DNA of 62,975 nucleotides from Pseudoalteromonas denitrificans DSM 6059 (GTDB taxonomy: Bacteria > Pseudomonadota > Gammaproteobacteria > Enterobacterales > Alteromonadaceae). Position 1 is the stretch's first letter; every line of letters starts with the position of its first letter. Both the position numbers and the translations under genes were made by a program. Positions 48,249 through 57,551 of this stretch are shown here, piece after piece. The stretch lies in contig NZ_FOLO01000030.1 of NCBI RefSeq assembly GCF_900112265.1, positions 1-62,975 on the forward strand. Reading direction: 5' to 3'. The notes below the pieces were generated by a model. The model did not search any database. It was not told the origin of the DNA and saw nothing but the letters and a program-made list of their open reading frames with translations.

Positions 48249-49649
48249 ATGCACAGATTTGCTCCTTCAACCTTAATGTTAGCGATTGCAGCTTCATTAG
48301 TTGGTTGCCAAGACTCAGGTCCCCAAGATACAAAAGTAGCAATAAATAAAAACCCTTATCCAAGTACCTATCAAGCAATGCCAGCACAAAAAACCTTGAT
48401 AAAAAATGCCACAGTTTTGACTGGAACGGGCGATCGTTTAGACGGCGCGGATGTTTTATTAGTTGATGGAAAAATTCAGGCTGTAGGTAAAGGCCTTTCT
48501 GCATCTGGTGCAACGAGTATTGATGCTAAAGGTAAATGGGTTACCCCAGGTATTATAGATGTGCATTCACACTTAGGTGCATACCCAAATCCATCGGTAG
48601 AGTCTCATCAAGATGGAAATGAAATGACGTCTCCAGTCACTGCTGAGGTGTGGGTTGAACATTCTGTTTGGCCACAAGATCCTGGTTTTAATGCAGCGCG
48701 TGCAGGTGGTATTACTTCATTACAAATTTTACCTGGTTCGGCTAATTTGATTGGTGGCCGCAGTGTAACGCTTAAAAATGTACCCTCAGTTACAATGCAA
48801 GGTATGAAATATCCAGATGCACCTTATGGTTTAAAAATGGCGTGTGGTGAAAATCCAAAACGTGTTTATGGAAGCCGTAAAGAAACACCTTCAACAAGAA
48901 TGGGTAATATGGCTGGCTATCGTAATGCCTGGATTGAAGCGACAGAATATAAACGTGCCTGGGAAAAATATGATACACAATATGCTCAGGGGAAAAACCC
49001 AAAGGCACCAGAACGTGATTTAACATTAGATACATTAAAAGGGGTTTTAGACGGTGATATAAAAATTCATAATCATTGTTATAAAGCCGAAGAAATGGCC
49101 ATGATGATAGATTTAGGTAAAGAGTTTAAATATGACTCTGGTACTTTTCATCATGCAATTGAAGCATATAAAATTTCAGATTTATTAGCCCAAAATGGTA
49201 ATTGTGCTGCTATGTGGCCTGATTGGTGGGGTTTTAAAATGGAAGCATATGACATGATCCATGAAAATGTTGCTGTGGTTAATGCCGTTAAAAACTCTTG
49301 TGCTATTGTGCATTCGGACTCAGAAACAACAATACAAAGACTTAACCAAGAAGCAGGTAAGGTGATGTATCGTGCTAATGAAAATGGTTTTGATCTTAAA
49401 GAAGAAGATGCGATTGTTTGGATCACCCACAATGCAGCAAAATCTTTAGGCATTGATGATACAACGGGTTCTTTAGTGACCGGTAAACAAGCTGATATTG
49501 TAATTTGGAATCAAAGTCCATTTAGTGTATATGCCAAAGCTGAGCAAGTATTTATTGATGGTGCAAAAGTATATGATCGCTTTGATGATAAGTATCAAGC
49601 TAAAAGTGATTTCATGTTAGGTCAAGCAACAGCTAATAAAGCACTATAA
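48249..49649 (+). CDS. Exported amidohydrolase, lipoprotein (imidazolonepropionase-like), catalytic partner
   Basis: A 466-residue amidohydrolase-superfamily protein. A lipobox (SLVGC, Cys20) anchors it in the envelope. The metal motif DVHSHLG (about 102-108) supplies the HxH pair; other likely ligands are in IHNHCYKAEEM and CAIVHSDSETT. The C-terminal TGSLVTGKQADIVIWNQSPFSVYAKAEQVFIDG is standard for this fold. The substrate is unknown; peptidase- or prolidase-like activity has been proposed for relatives. It lies 12 bases before a second amidohydrolase. Confidence 0.87.
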   Translation: MHRFAPSTLMLAIAASLVGCQDSGPQDTKVAINKNPYPSTYQAMPAQKTLIKNATVLTGTGDRLDGADVLLVDGKIQAVGKGLSASGATSIDAKGKWVTPGIIDVHSHLGAYPNPSVESHQDGNEMTSPVTAEVWVEHSVWPQDPGFNAARAGGITSLQILPGSANLIGGRSVTLKNVPSVTMQGMKYPDAPYGLKMACGENPKRVYGSRKETPSTRMGNMAGYRNAWIEATEYKRAWEKYDTQYAQGKNPKAPERDLTLDTLKGVLDGDIKIHNHCYKAEEMAMMIDLGKEFKYDSGTFHHAIEAYKISDLLAQNGNCAAMWPDWWGFKMEAYDMIHENVAVVNAVKNSCAIVHSDSETTIQRLNQEAGKVMYRANENGFDLKEEDAIVWITHNAAKSLGIDDTTGSLVTGKQADIVIWNQSPFSVYAKAEQVFIDGAKVYDRFDDKYQAKSDFMLGQATANKAL

Positions 49650-49661
49650 AGGGAGAAAGTT

Positions 49662-50930
49662 ATGAAAAAATTAAATCACTCAGTGTTTAAAAAGTCACTT
49701 TTAGCGTTTGCACTAACGGCATGTTCTTCTGTATGGGCGACATCTACTGCGATCACCAACGCGACTGTATATACTGCAACTGAGCAGGGTATTTTAAAAA
49801 ATGCGACTGTTGTTTTTGAAAATGGAAAAATTACAGCAATTAACCCTACTTCAATGAATGTTGATACGACAATTGATGCAAAAGGTCAGATTTTGACACC
49901 CGGCTTTATTGGTTCTATGAACCAACTTGGTTTAGTTGAGGTGGGCGCAGTAGCGCGTTCTCGAGATGCTGGTTTTAAAAAGGCTAATATTACTTTTGAT
50001 CCTAGTCTGGCATTCAACCCTAAATCATCTTTGGTTTCATACGCCAGAAAAGGTGGTATAACCCGTGATGTAATCGTGCCAAGTGGTGGTGATAGTATTT
50101 TTGCCGGCCTTGCATCAGTTGTTGATTTAAGTGGTGAGTTTGACAGTGTACAAACAAGCAAAATGGCTGTTTTAGTAAACCTAGGGTCTGAAAGTAAAGG
50201 TTCACGTGCTCACACACTGTCACAATTGATTGATAAATTGGAAAAACAACAAAAGAAATTAGCGAAAGCTAAAAAAGCCAACTCAGAAAAAAAGAGCAAA
50301 AAAGATAAAAAAGATCCCACCAAAGAAGCGTTAATATTAACTGCATTATTAACAGGTGAAAAACCTTTGATCATTCGTGCATCTCGTGCACAAGAGTTAT
50401 TACAATTAATTAAGCTTAAAGAACAATTTTCTTTAAATTTGATCATTGCTGATGCTGGTGATGCTATTGCAGTAAAAGAGCAGTTAGCTCAAGCGAATGT
50501 TCCTGTGATCATTAGTGCAATGGATAACTTACCTAGCAGTTTTGATTCTTTAAATGCTTCACTTCAAAATGCAGGTATTTTAGAAAAAGCAGGTGTAAAA
50601 GTTGGTTTATCTATTTTTGGAGATGGTACTCATAATCTATATCAGCTGCGTTTTGATGCAGGTAACGCAATATCTCATGGCATGAGTCAATTTGGCGCAT
50701 TAAAGGCGGTTTCTGCAAATATTGCAGATATGTTTGGTATTAATGCCGGTAAAATTGCGGTAGGTAAAGCAGCGGATTTATCACTTTGGAGCGCAGACCC
50801 TTTTGAATTGAGTTCTAAAGTTCAAACACTGTGGATTGGAGGTGAACAATATTCAACAGAATCACGCCAAGATAAATTACGAGAGCGTTATATGAAACAA
50901 TCTCATTTACCAAAAGCGTACTCAAAGTAA
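49662..50930 (+). CDS. Exported amidohydrolase-like protein lacking the metal motif
   Basis: A 422-residue amidohydrolase-fold protein, second of a tandem pair. Where the fold should carry HxH it reads PGFIGSMNQLGLVEV, so no metal ligands are present and it is probably not a catalyst. An export signal ends either in a lipobox LTAC (Cys21) or at VWA-T. A Lys-rich helix (about 190-220, with KKANSEKKSKKDKKD) is inserted in the barrel. The end (GKIAVGKAADLSLWSADPFELSS) is intact. It may stabilise or guide the first enzyme. Confidence 0.83.
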   Translation: MKKLNHSVFKKSLLAFALTACSSVWATSTAITNATVYTATEQGILKNATVVFENGKITAINPTSMNVDTTIDAKGQILTPGFIGSMNQLGLVEVGAVARSRDAGFKKANITFDPSLAFNPKSSLVSYARKGGITRDVIVPSGGDSIFAGLASVVDLSGEFDSVQTSKMAVLVNLGSESKGSRAHTLSQLIDKLEKQQKKLAKAKKANSEKKSKKDKKDPTKEALILTALLTGEKPLIIRASRAQELLQLIKLKEQFSLNLIIADAGDAIAVKEQLAQANVPVIISAMDNLPSSFDSLNASLQNAGILEKAGVKVGLSIFGDGTHNLYQLRFDAGNAISHGMSQFGALKAVSANIADMFGINAGKIAVGKAADLSLWSADPFELSSKVQTLWIGGEQYSTESRQDKLRERYMKQSHLPKAYSK

Positions 50931-50991
50931 TGCAAACATTGGTGCCGAGTCTTAAAAATTTTTTATTCAATGATGAATAGCTGACTCTAAT

Positions 50992-51035
50992 AAGCTCAAT
51001 ATTCTGGAGCGATATTTATCCTGTATATTGAGCTT
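50992..51035. terminator. Hairpin after the amidohydrolase pair
   Basis: AAGCTCAATAT (50992-51002) and ATATTGAGCTT (51025-51035) form an 11-bp perfect stem with a 22-base loop. A T-rich stretch follows loosely. It would fit the end of the amidohydrolase operon; the right arm covers the apparent start of the next, decayed gene. Confidence 0.45.
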
Positions 51036-51615
51036 TAATGATCTTTTCTCTTTAAAGCACAAATATTTATGTGTAAGCGATTTAATAACTCTATTATATT
51101 CAGAAGCAGAACCACAAGTAAAAGCTGTATACGATGATATTAAGACTCATTTTGAGCTGGACTTTGTACTAAATTATTTTAAAACGCAAGGAAGTAATAT
51201 TGCTCTGCTTAAGGGAAACTGGGAAAAAATTAAAAGTATCATTTTTCAGGGGACAGTGCCATGCCTTATCAAAGAAGAAATTATCTATCGCATATCTAAA
51301 CAACAAAATTGTCAATATTGTCGTTATATTCATACTAAAGTAATTGAAAGTTTACGTGATAAAATCCAAAATTTACAAGGGCTTGAAGTAAATTAAAAAC
51401 TATCTGAAAATCAAGAGTCAGTAATAGAATTGGCCGTAAGAATGGCATTTGATAAGTCATTAGATGTTGTACAATATTGTAAAGCATTCAATTCTAATGG
51501 ATAAGTACCAGAATTATTAGCTGTAATAAACTGCACGTTTATGCTAAATACATAAGCCCAATTCTCGGGTGTTGAAATTGATGAGGAGCTATTACAAAAT
51601 AAAGTTTTATTATAG
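51028..51615 (+). pseudogene. Carboxymuconolactone decarboxylase/AhpD-like gene with three in-frame stops
   Basis: The 5' part encodes SEAEPQVKAVYDDIKTHFELDFVLNYFKTQG and then KEEIIYRISKQQNCQYCRYIH, the CxxC-x3-H active site of AhpD/CMD-like antioxidant proteins. A TAA at 51394 stops it, yet the same frame continues as KLSENQESVIELAVRMAFDKSLDVV, a TAA at 51502, VPELLAVINCTFMLNT, a TAA at 51553 and AQFSGVEIDEELLQ, ending at 51615. These pieces match the rest of the family, for a total near 195 residues. There is no frameshift. The start is also poor (TTG inside a hairpin). I read it as a recently decayed gene. Confidence 0.8.
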
Positions 51616-51616
51616 C

Positions 51617-51651
51617 TTTAAGGTCCAATTAGTTGAGATTAGGACCTTAAA
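51617..51651. terminator. Hairpin between the CMD pseudogene and the DUF3010 gene
   Basis: TTTAAGGTCC and GGACCTTAAA form a 10-bp perfect stem around 15 bases between two converging units. T-runs are weak on both sides. Confidence 0.5.
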
Positions 51652-51669
51652 TTAAGACCAAAAAAGTAA

Positions 51670-52116
51670 TTACTCTTCGTCTTTGTGGTATGTTTTAATT
51701 GTTAGGTCTATATAAGCACTTATGAATGCAGGCTCTTGAAACTTCTTTAAACCTGTTTCTTCAAAATCGATGGGCATAGGGTTACGCTTAAGTTGTTCTT
51801 TGATTTCAGTTGAGTTTAACAAATTAACTTCTAAATCTGTAATTAACTGAATTGCGGTTTCCAGTTTAAAACCTACTGCACCACCTGCAAATTTACCTTT
51901 ATGTGGTCTTTGTTTAATTGCTACGGTATCAACTTGATAATCATGCATAAGTTTTGCGAAATCAAACTGAAATTTACGTACTTCTTCTGTATCATTGGCA
52001 TTACTTAATACAAAGCGTGTTTGGCGTACATCTCTGATATCAAAAACATCATTATCTTTACTTAATAAACATAAAAGGACTTCACTGCCTTTTATCTCAA
52101 CACCGCATGTTCTCAT
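51670..52116 (-). CDS. DUF3010 family protein
   Basis: A 148-residue soluble protein with a start MRTCGVEIKGSEVLLCLL and a middle VDTVAIKQRPHKGKFAGGAVGFKLETAIQL, which fit the DUF3010 family of marine gammaproteobacteria. The layout (a first strand with G-x-E-I-K-G and a later D-T-V-A-I-K) recalls an RNase H-like fold, but this is a guess and the active-site acids are not evident. The function is unknown. It is a single gene with no operon partner. Confidence 0.8.
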   Translation of the reverse strand: MRTCGVEIKGSEVLLCLLSKDNDVFDIRDVRQTRFVLSNANDTEEVRKFQFDFAKLMHDYQVDTVAIKQRPHKGKFAGGAVGFKLETAIQLITDLEVNLLNSTEIKEQLKRNPMPIDFEETGLKKFQEPAFISAYIDLTIKTYHKDEE

Positions 52117-52214
52117 TGTCGTACCTAATTAATAAATTCGGGCAATATTATAATCTAAAATGAAGTGTGCGCACAGTTTTAGCTAAAATTTATTAAATTT
52201 AATCATATATGAAC

Positions 52215-53228
52215 CTAGGAACCTGCTTTAACCTCAAATTGAATATAGATACAAGCATGATCACTATTGGTTTTATGTTTATCGTCAGGTTGAGTTAGGA
52301 TGTGTTTATCAATCGTATGATATGTTAGATGAGTGAGTTTAGTGTTTTCCCTGTTCTGATTAAATTCGTTTGATAACAAAATATAGTCAAGTACTTTGCC
52401 TTTGCCTTCATAATAAAGTGTAGGGGGTTTTGTATTTGTATTATTGTTTGAAATATCGAATGCATCAAAAAAGTCTAAATGATTGACTTCATTGCTATCT
52501 AACGTATTTTCAAATATTAAAGATAACGCACTTGCATGTATATCATCATTAAAGTCGCCTAAAATAATGCTTGGTTGAGGGTTTGTGGCTTGCTCAAATA
52601 AGGCATCATGATAAATTAACATGCCTTCTAAGCACCTTAGTTCTTGAGAATAAAAACTACCGACTGTTTGTGTTAATTTTTCATTATATGCTGCATTTTT
52701 TGGTACTGTATTATTTGCAAAATCATTTAGTTTTGTCGCTCTTTTAGATTTTAAATGCAATACATATATGCGAACAATACCTAGCTGAGGTAATTGAATC
52801 TCTGCTTTTATGGGCCGCCTGCTAAAGGTAAAGTTTTCAGGTAGGTTTAAATGTTTTAATAACTTTTTATCGGGTTTTAAGGCATCGGCCTGAATGATTG
52901 GATATTTAGATGCTAATGCAACTACTGGAGTCATCAATATAAACTCTGACTGTTTGGCGATGCAAGGCATATCTACTGTTGTTAAGTAATCATAACCCAG
53001 AGGCTTAATGTGTTTTGCTAATGCATCGATACTAAACACTTCCTGAAAGGCAATAATATCGGGAGAAATGTTGGCTATTAATCGTGTTAGCCAAATATTT
53101 TTATTTTGCCATTGAATCGCACTATAGTTTTCATCTAATTGGTAATAGCTAAAAGGTGGGGAGGCGTAATTGAGCAGATTAAGCGTCGCTATTTTGAAAT
53201 GCTTGTTGGTTGAACCCGAATTTGCCAT
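52215..53228 (-). CDS. Endonuclease/exonuclease/phosphatase (EEP) family protein
   Basis: A 337-residue protein of the DNase I-like EEP fold. Motifs are KIATLNLLNYA near the N-terminus, AFQEVF with the metal Glu, YVLHLKSKRA, LGDFNDD and the final NSDHACIYIQF with the catalytic Asp-His. No signal peptide is seen after the chosen start. It could cut nucleic acids or phosphodiesters; the substrate is not set. The frame opens at a TTG at 53285, but the ATG at 53228 (MANSGSTNKHFKIATLN) is more likely. Confidence 0.85.
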   Translation of the reverse strand: MANSGSTNKHFKIATLNLLNYASPPFSYYQLDENYSAIQWQNKNIWLTRLIANISPDIIAFQEVFSIDALAKHIKPLGYDYLTTVDMPCIAKQSEFILMTPVVALASKYPIIQADALKPDKKLLKHLNLPENFTFSRRPIKAEIQLPQLGIVRIYVLHLKSKRATKLNDFANNTVPKNAAYNEKLTQTVGSFYSQELRCLEGMLIYHDALFEQATNPQPSIILGDFNDDIHASALSLIFENTLDSNEVNHLDFFDAFDISNNNTNTKPPTLYYEGKGKVLDYILLSNEFNQNRENTKLTHLTYHTIDKHILTQPDDKHKTNSDHACIYIQFEVKAGS

Positions 53229-53461
53229 TTGATTATGTTCAAATTTGACTTTATACAAGTATGGGATCAAATAGCTTATTGTCAAAAAAGCATTAAATTT
53301 ATATACATATACACAATTGACTTCAAGGTGTGAGTCTCAGTTGGAATTAATAGTGATTTAGGCACAGATTGAAGTAAATGATTATCCCCTTATCATAATC
53401 AATAACATGACATAAAAGATTTTTAAATCAATCTTTAAGCGTTGGGGTGCTTAGATATTAA

Positions 53462-53491
53462 GAGCAATAACACCATTTTTTGTTATTGCTC
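53462..53491 (-). terminator. Hairpin downstream of the DUF2750 gene
   Basis: GAGCAATAACA and TGTTATTGCTC form an 11-bp perfect stem with an eight-base loop. It lies 24 bases after the DUF2750 stop. The T-run is in the loop rather than after the stem. Confidence 0.5.
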
Positions 53492-53514
53492 AAGTTGAAT
53501 GGGGTGAAAAGACA

Positions 53515-53922
53515 TTATCTCTTTTGGTGGTTTCTTGCTTTTTTTGCTTGTACTTTGAGTTCGTAATCTAATTCATCAGGGTACACCACTAAGCCATCTT
53601 CTTCTAAATTAGGAAATACCACTATGGCAAGTTCGTCATCTTCAAGACCATGAGTCCAGTGGCTATGCCATTTTTTTAGATCTATTTCTTTTGCTTTACA
53701 CGACTCCCAGTCGCCTGTAGCCCAAGCTTGTGCAAATTCCTTGTTAGGCCATACGGGTACACAATCTTCATCGTCTGTATTTAACATCACACAGCCATGT
53801 TCATCGGTTAAAATCCAAATTAATTGTGTTTTTACTACTTCTTTAATTAAGTACTTATAACGTTTATCAATATCGTATTGACTAATAGTTGTGAACAATT
53901 GAGGGTCTAAAGGCGTACTCAT
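53515..53922 (-). CDS. DUF2750 family protein
   Basis: A 135-residue acidic protein. RYKYLIKEVVKTQLIWILTDEHGCVML, VPVWPNKEFAQAWA and ELAIVVFPNLEEDGLVVYPDEL match the DUF2750 family. No catalytic motif is recognised, and the function is unknown. It is transcribed alone, with a hairpin after the stop. The basic C-terminal tail (KAKKARNHQKR) is unusual against the acidic body. Confidence 0.82.
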   Translation of the reverse strand: MSTPLDPQLFTTISQYDIDKRYKYLIKEVVKTQLIWILTDEHGCVMLNTDDEDCVPVWPNKEFAQAWATGDWESCKAKEIDLKKWHSHWTHGLEDDELAIVVFPNLEEDGLVVYPDELDYELKVQAKKARNHQKR

Positions 53923-54106
53923 TATTATTTCCAGTTAAAAATTAAAACATGATAAGAATAAAGCAAAGTTGGATTAAGTTATAGTAATTCACATATTACC
54001 AATAATATATTTATAAAATCCTGTATTTTAAACTTGTTTAGGTATAGTTGTTTACATCGATAAAAACATTGAATATGCTCAGTTTAATTTATATAGGGAA
54101 TAGATA

Positions 54107-54367
54107 ATGAAAAAGATTAAAAATGAAACAGCGCTGTTAAAAAAGGCAATTCTTGTAGGTGAATCATATGCAAATAACAGGGGCTATAAAAAATTTTCAG
54201 GCACAGATTCAGCTAAACAAAAAATTGAGAGTTTATACCGTTTATTAGTTAATGATAAATTGATTCAACCTTTAAAAGAAGAAGATGAAAATCAATTAAA
54301 TATGAAACATAAATTAGCAATTTGGATCTCAAAACAGTTACCTAAAGATCATGAGCTTTTAAAATAA
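54107..54367 (+). CDS. DUF5062 family protein
   Basis: An 86-residue, all-helical small protein (KKAILVGESYANNRGYKKF, QKIESLYRLLVNDKLIQPL, NMKHKLAIWISKQLP) that fits the DUF5062 family of marine gammaproteobacteria. The function is unknown. An AGGGAATAG ribosome-binding stretch precedes the ATG. It lies upstream of thrS on the same strand with a 210-base gap that carries the thrS operator. Confidence 0.75.
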   Translation: MKKIKNETALLKKAILVGESYANNRGYKKFSGTDSAKQKIESLYRLLVNDKLIQPLKEEDENQLNMKHKLAIWISKQLPKDHELLK

Positions 54368-54535
54368 CGCATATAACAAGTTATAAACAGTTGTATTTTG
54401 AGTCAAGGTTTAAGACAATACGGCCCCTGTGTTTTCACAGCCCAATAAATAACAAGATATCATTATTTAAATATTGATTTTCACTCGTAAGAAAACATCA
54501 TTATTTGAATATAAAATTATAAGTAAAATTTACAT

Positions 54536-54556
54536 GTGATGCATTGTGGGCGTCAC
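54536..54556 (+). promoter_or_regulatory. ThrRS translational operator: tRNA-Thr anticodon-arm mimic
   Basis: GTGATGC (54536-54542) pairs with GCGTCAC (54550-54556), seven base pairs with one G-T, around the seven-base loop ATTGTGG. Numbered as a tRNA anticodon loop this gives U33, then UGU at 34-36, a tRNA-Thr anticodon, then a purine. UGU lies at -33 to -31 from the thrS ATG. In E. coli a similar hairpin with a Thr anticodon triplet sits at almost the same distance and binds ThrRS to block its own translation. Confidence 0.75.
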
Positions 54557-54577
54557 CACTGTAGTAAAGGATAAAAA

Positions 54578-56488
54578 ATGCCAGTAATTACACTTCCAGA
54601 TGGTAGTCAAAGAGTTTTTGAAAACCCAGTCTCAGTTTTAGATGTTGCAAATGATATAGGTCCAGGCCTAGCTAAAGCAACAATCGCAGGTCGTATTGAT
54701 GGCGAGCGTGTTGACGCTTGTGAAGTTATGACCCAAGACAGCCGTTTGGAAATTATCACCGCAAAAGATGACGATGGCTTAGAAATTATTCGTCACTCGT
54801 GTGCACATTTACTTGGACATGCGATTAAGCAAATGTTCCCAGACGTAAAAATGGCGATTGGTCCAACTATTGATAATGGTTTTTACTATGATATCGATCT
54901 TGAGCATTCAATTACACAAGACGATTTAGATGAATTACAAAAGCGCATGACTAAGCTTGCTAAAACTGGCTACCAAGTAGTTAAAAAAGTAGGTACTTGG
55001 CAAGATGCGTATGATGCATTTTCAGAGCGTGGCGAAAGTTATAAACTTGAAATCTTAGATGAGAATATCTCTAAAGATGATACGCCAGCACTTTATCATC
55101 ATGAAGAATATATTGATATGTGTCGTGGTCCTCACGTACCGAATATGAAATTCTGTCAGCACTTTAAAATTATGAAAGTCGCGGGTGCATATTGGCGCGG
55201 TGATTCAGACAATAAAATGCTACAACGTGTTTACGGCACAGCATGGGCTGATAAAAAACAATTAAAAGCGTACATTCAACGTTTAGAAGAAGCTGAAAAG
55301 CGTGATCACCGTAAAATTGGTAAAGCACTTGATTTATGGCACTGGCAAGAAGAAGCGCCAGGTATGGTATTTTGGCATAACGATGGTTGGAATCTTTACC
55401 TAGAGCTTGAAAACTTTGTGCGCGAAAAATTACGCCATTACGACTACGAAGAAGTGAAAGGTCCATTAATGATGGATCGTTCTCTTTGGGAAAAATCTGG
55501 TCACTGGGATAAATATTCTGATGCAATGTTTACAACAACATCAGAAAAGCGTGAATACGCGATTAAACCTATGAATTGCCCAGGTCATGTGCAAATATTT
55601 AATCAGGGTTTGAAATCTTACCGTGATTTACCACTACGCATGGCGGAGTTTGGTTGTTGTCATCGTAATGAGCCATCAGGTGCATTACATGGTTTAATGC
55701 GAGTTCGTGGTTTTACACAAGATGACGCACATATCTTCTGTACAGAAGAGCAAGTAATGGACGAAGTGTCTGCATGTATCAAAATGGTCTATGATACATA
55801 TGAAACTTTTGGTTTTGATAATATTGTTGTTAAATTATCAACTCGTCCAGAACAGCGCATTGGTGATGATGAAACATGGGATAAATCAGAACAAGCTTTG
55901 GCTGAAGCATTAAAAGCAAATGATATTGAATTTGAATATTTACCAGGTGAAGGTGCTTTTTATGGTCCTAAAATTGAATTCACATTATATGACTGTTTAG
56001 GTCGTGCTTGGCAATGTGGTACAGTGCAGCTAGATTTTGCATTACCAGGTCGTTTAGGGGCAACTTATGTTGCTGAAAATAACGAACGCCGTACTCCGGT
56101 AATGATCCACAGAGCAATTTTAGGTTCATTAGAGCGTTTTATCGGTATTTTAACTGAAGAATATGCTGGGAAGTTTCCAACATGGTTAGCACCAAAACAA
56201 GTTGTGGTAATGAATATTACCGATAAACAGAGTGATTTTGTTGACCAAATAGTAAAAAAATTGAATAAAAATGGATTTAGAGCCAAATCGGACTTGAGAA
56301 ATGAGAAGATAGGCTTTAAAATCCGCGAGCATACTTTAAAACGCATTCCTTATCTGCTTGTTGTTGGCAACAAAGAAGTAGAAGAAAATGAAGTTGCGGT
56401 TAGAACACGCTCAGGTGAAGATTTAGGCAAGTTTAAAGTAGACGATTTTATTAGTAAATTAAGCGAAGAAGTTAAAAACAGAGCTTAA
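54578..56488 (+). CDS. thrS: Threonyl-tRNA synthetase
   Basis: Class II synthetase of 636 residues. It has an N-terminal TGS domain (about 1-60), an editing domain with [11 protein letters not shown] (HxxxH) and MCRGPHVP, a catalytic core with [40 protein letters not shown] and [15 protein letters not shown], and a C-terminal anticodon-binding domain. The zinc ligands expected in the core (Cys and two His) are in place. It heads thrS-infC-rpmI-rplT. The hairpin just upstream indicates feedback control by its own product. Confidence 0.97.
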   Translation: MPVITLPDGSQRVFENPVSVLDVANDIGPGLAKATIAGRIDGERVDACEVMTQDSRLEIITAKDDDGLEIIRHSCAHLLGHAIKQMFPDVKMAIGPTIDNGFYYDIDLEHSITQDDLDELQKRMTKLAKTGYQVVKKVGTWQDAYDAFSERGESYKLEILDENISKDDTPALYHHEEYIDMCRGPHVPNMKFCQHFKIMKVAGAYWRGDSDNKMLQRVYGTAWADKKQLKAYIQRLEEAEKRDHRKIGKALDLWHWQEEAPGMVFWHNDGWNLYLELENFVREKLRHYDYEEVKGPLMMDRSLWEKSGHWDKYSDAMFTTTSEKREYAIKPMNCPGHVQIFNQGLKSYRDLPLRMAEFGCCHRNEPSGALHGLMRVRGFTQDDAHIFCTEEQVMDEVSACIKMVYDTYETFGFDNIVVKLSTRPEQRIGDDETWDKSEQALAEALKANDIEFEYLPGEGAFYGPKIEFTLYDCLGRAWQCGTVQLDFALPGRLGATYVAENNERRTPVMIHRAILGSLERFIGILTEEYAGKFPTWLAPKQVVVMNITDKQSDFVDQIVKKLNKNGFRAKSDLRNEKIGFKIREHTLKRIPYLLVVGNKEVEENEVAVRTRSGEDLGKFKVDDFISKLSEEVKNRA

Positions 56489-56550
56489 GCAGTTAAAAAG
56501 TGATGCGGTATCAAAAAACAGAATATACCGCATTAATTTATATATTATTT

Positions 56551-56566
56551 GGAGGACGGTCCCATT
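56551..56566 (+). promoter_or_regulatory. Ribosome-binding site and AUU start of infC
   Basis: GGAGGA (56551-56556) is followed after seven bases by ATT (56564-56566). The AUU start is the well-known basis of IF3 autoregulation: low IF3 lets ribosomes start at AUU and raises IF3 synthesis. Confidence 0.88.
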
Positions 56567-57109
56567 AGAGGCGGCAAAAAAAATCAACAAGCAACTCAAA
56601 AGCATAAAATCAACGAAGATATTACTGCGAAAGAAGTCAGATTAATTGGTTTGGACAATGAAAAGATTGGCGTCGTAACACTTGCAGAAGCATTTGAAAA
56701 TGCAGATGAAGCCGGCGTTGATTTAGTTGAAATTAGCCCTAATGCCGAACCACCAGTATGTAGGGTGATGGATTACGGCAAATTCTTGTTCGAAGAGAGT
56801 AAAGCTCAAAAAGAACAAAAGAAGAAGCAAAAGCAAGTTCAGATTAAAGAAATCAAATTCCGCCCAGGAACAGACGAAGGTGATTACCAAATCAAGCTTC
56901 GTAACTTAACTAAGTTTCTTGAAGGTGGCGATAAGGCTAAAATCACAATTCGTTTCCGCGGTCGTGAAATGGCGCATCAAGATATCGGTATCACTTTATT
57001 AAATCGTATAAAAGACGATTTACAAGAGATAGCTTTAGTAGAATCATTTCCAAGACGTGCCGAAGGCCGTCAAATGGTAATGATGATGTCTCCAGTAGCT
57101 AAAAAATAA
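56564..57109 (+). CDS. infC: Translation initiation factor IF-3
   Basis: A 181-residue factor that binds the 30S subunit and checks the start codon and initiator tRNA. N-domain [24 protein letters not shown], the [17 protein letters not shown] linker and C-domain [31 protein letters not shown] and [11 protein letters not shown] are all present. The start is taken as ATT at 56564, giving IRGGKKNQQ, the usual N-terminus. The in-frame TTG at 56549 is rejected because it lies upstream of the Shine-Dalgarno sequence. Confidence 0.95.
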   Translation: MRGGKKNQQATQKHKINEDITAKEVRLIGLDNEKIGVVTLAEAFENADEAGVDLVEISPNAEPPVCRVMDYGKFLFEESKAQKEQKKKQKQVQIKEIKFRPGTDEGDYQIKLRNLTKFLEGGDKAKITIRFRGREMAHQDIGITLLNRIKDDLQEIALVESFPRRAEGRQMVMMMSPVAKK

Positions 57110-57140
57110 ATTTAAGTGCTTTTGCATTTAAATAAAAATT

Positions 57141-57245
57141 TAAACTAGGTCTACAAGTTAAGCCTTATTTTTATAAGGCTTCACCTAGTTTAACCGGCAA
57201 ATAAAAGTAATATTGTATTTAGTTTACTAGATAAATATTCGCCGG
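57141..57245 (+). promoter_or_regulatory. Structured leader of rpmI-rplT (candidate L20 autoregulatory site)
   Basis: TAAACTAGGT (57141-57150) pairs with ACCTAGTTTA (57183-57192); inside it AAGCCTTA (57160-57167) pairs with TAAGGCTT (57174-57181). CCGGC (57194-57198) could pair at a distance with GCCGG (57241-57245). In E. coli, L20 represses rpmI-rplT by binding a long-range structure in this leader. The same role here is inferred. Confidence 0.6.
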
Positions 57246-57335
57246 AATTCGTAGTAAGTTTGGCCATACAAGTGGTGATCTTTGCATTACCCGCCTGCTT
57301 ACTTTATATCACGCAATACATTTGGAGTTATTGCA

Positions 57336-57536
57336 ATGGGCTATAAGCTTAAAAGCCACAGTGGCGCTGCTAAGCGTTTTAAAAAGACTGCTTCAGGCGG
57401 TTTTAAACGTAAACAATCGCATCTTCGTCATATTTTGACTAAGAAATCTTCTAAGCGTAAGGCTCACTTACGTCCTAAGACAATGGTTCATAAAAATGAC
57501 CACGGTCTTGTTTCACGTATGTTACCATTCGCTTAA
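57336..57536 (+). CDS. rpmI: 50S ribosomal protein L35
   Basis: A 66-residue, very basic ribosomal protein. [41 protein letters not shown] and [11 protein letters not shown] match L35. An ORF begins at 57282, but the ATG at 57336 has GGAG eight bases before it and gives the family length. It lies 15 bases before rplT, and the structured leader is upstream. Confidence 0.96.
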   Translation: MGYKLKSHSGAAKRFKKTASGGFKRKQSHLRHILTKKSSKRKAHLRPKTMVHKNDHGLVSRMLPFA

Positions 57537-57551
57537 TAGAGGTTTTTAATC

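Noticed and set aside
57282..57335. Longer rpmI start adding 18 residues
   Set aside because: Ribosomal protein L35 begins at the ATG at 57336, which has GGAG at correct spacing.
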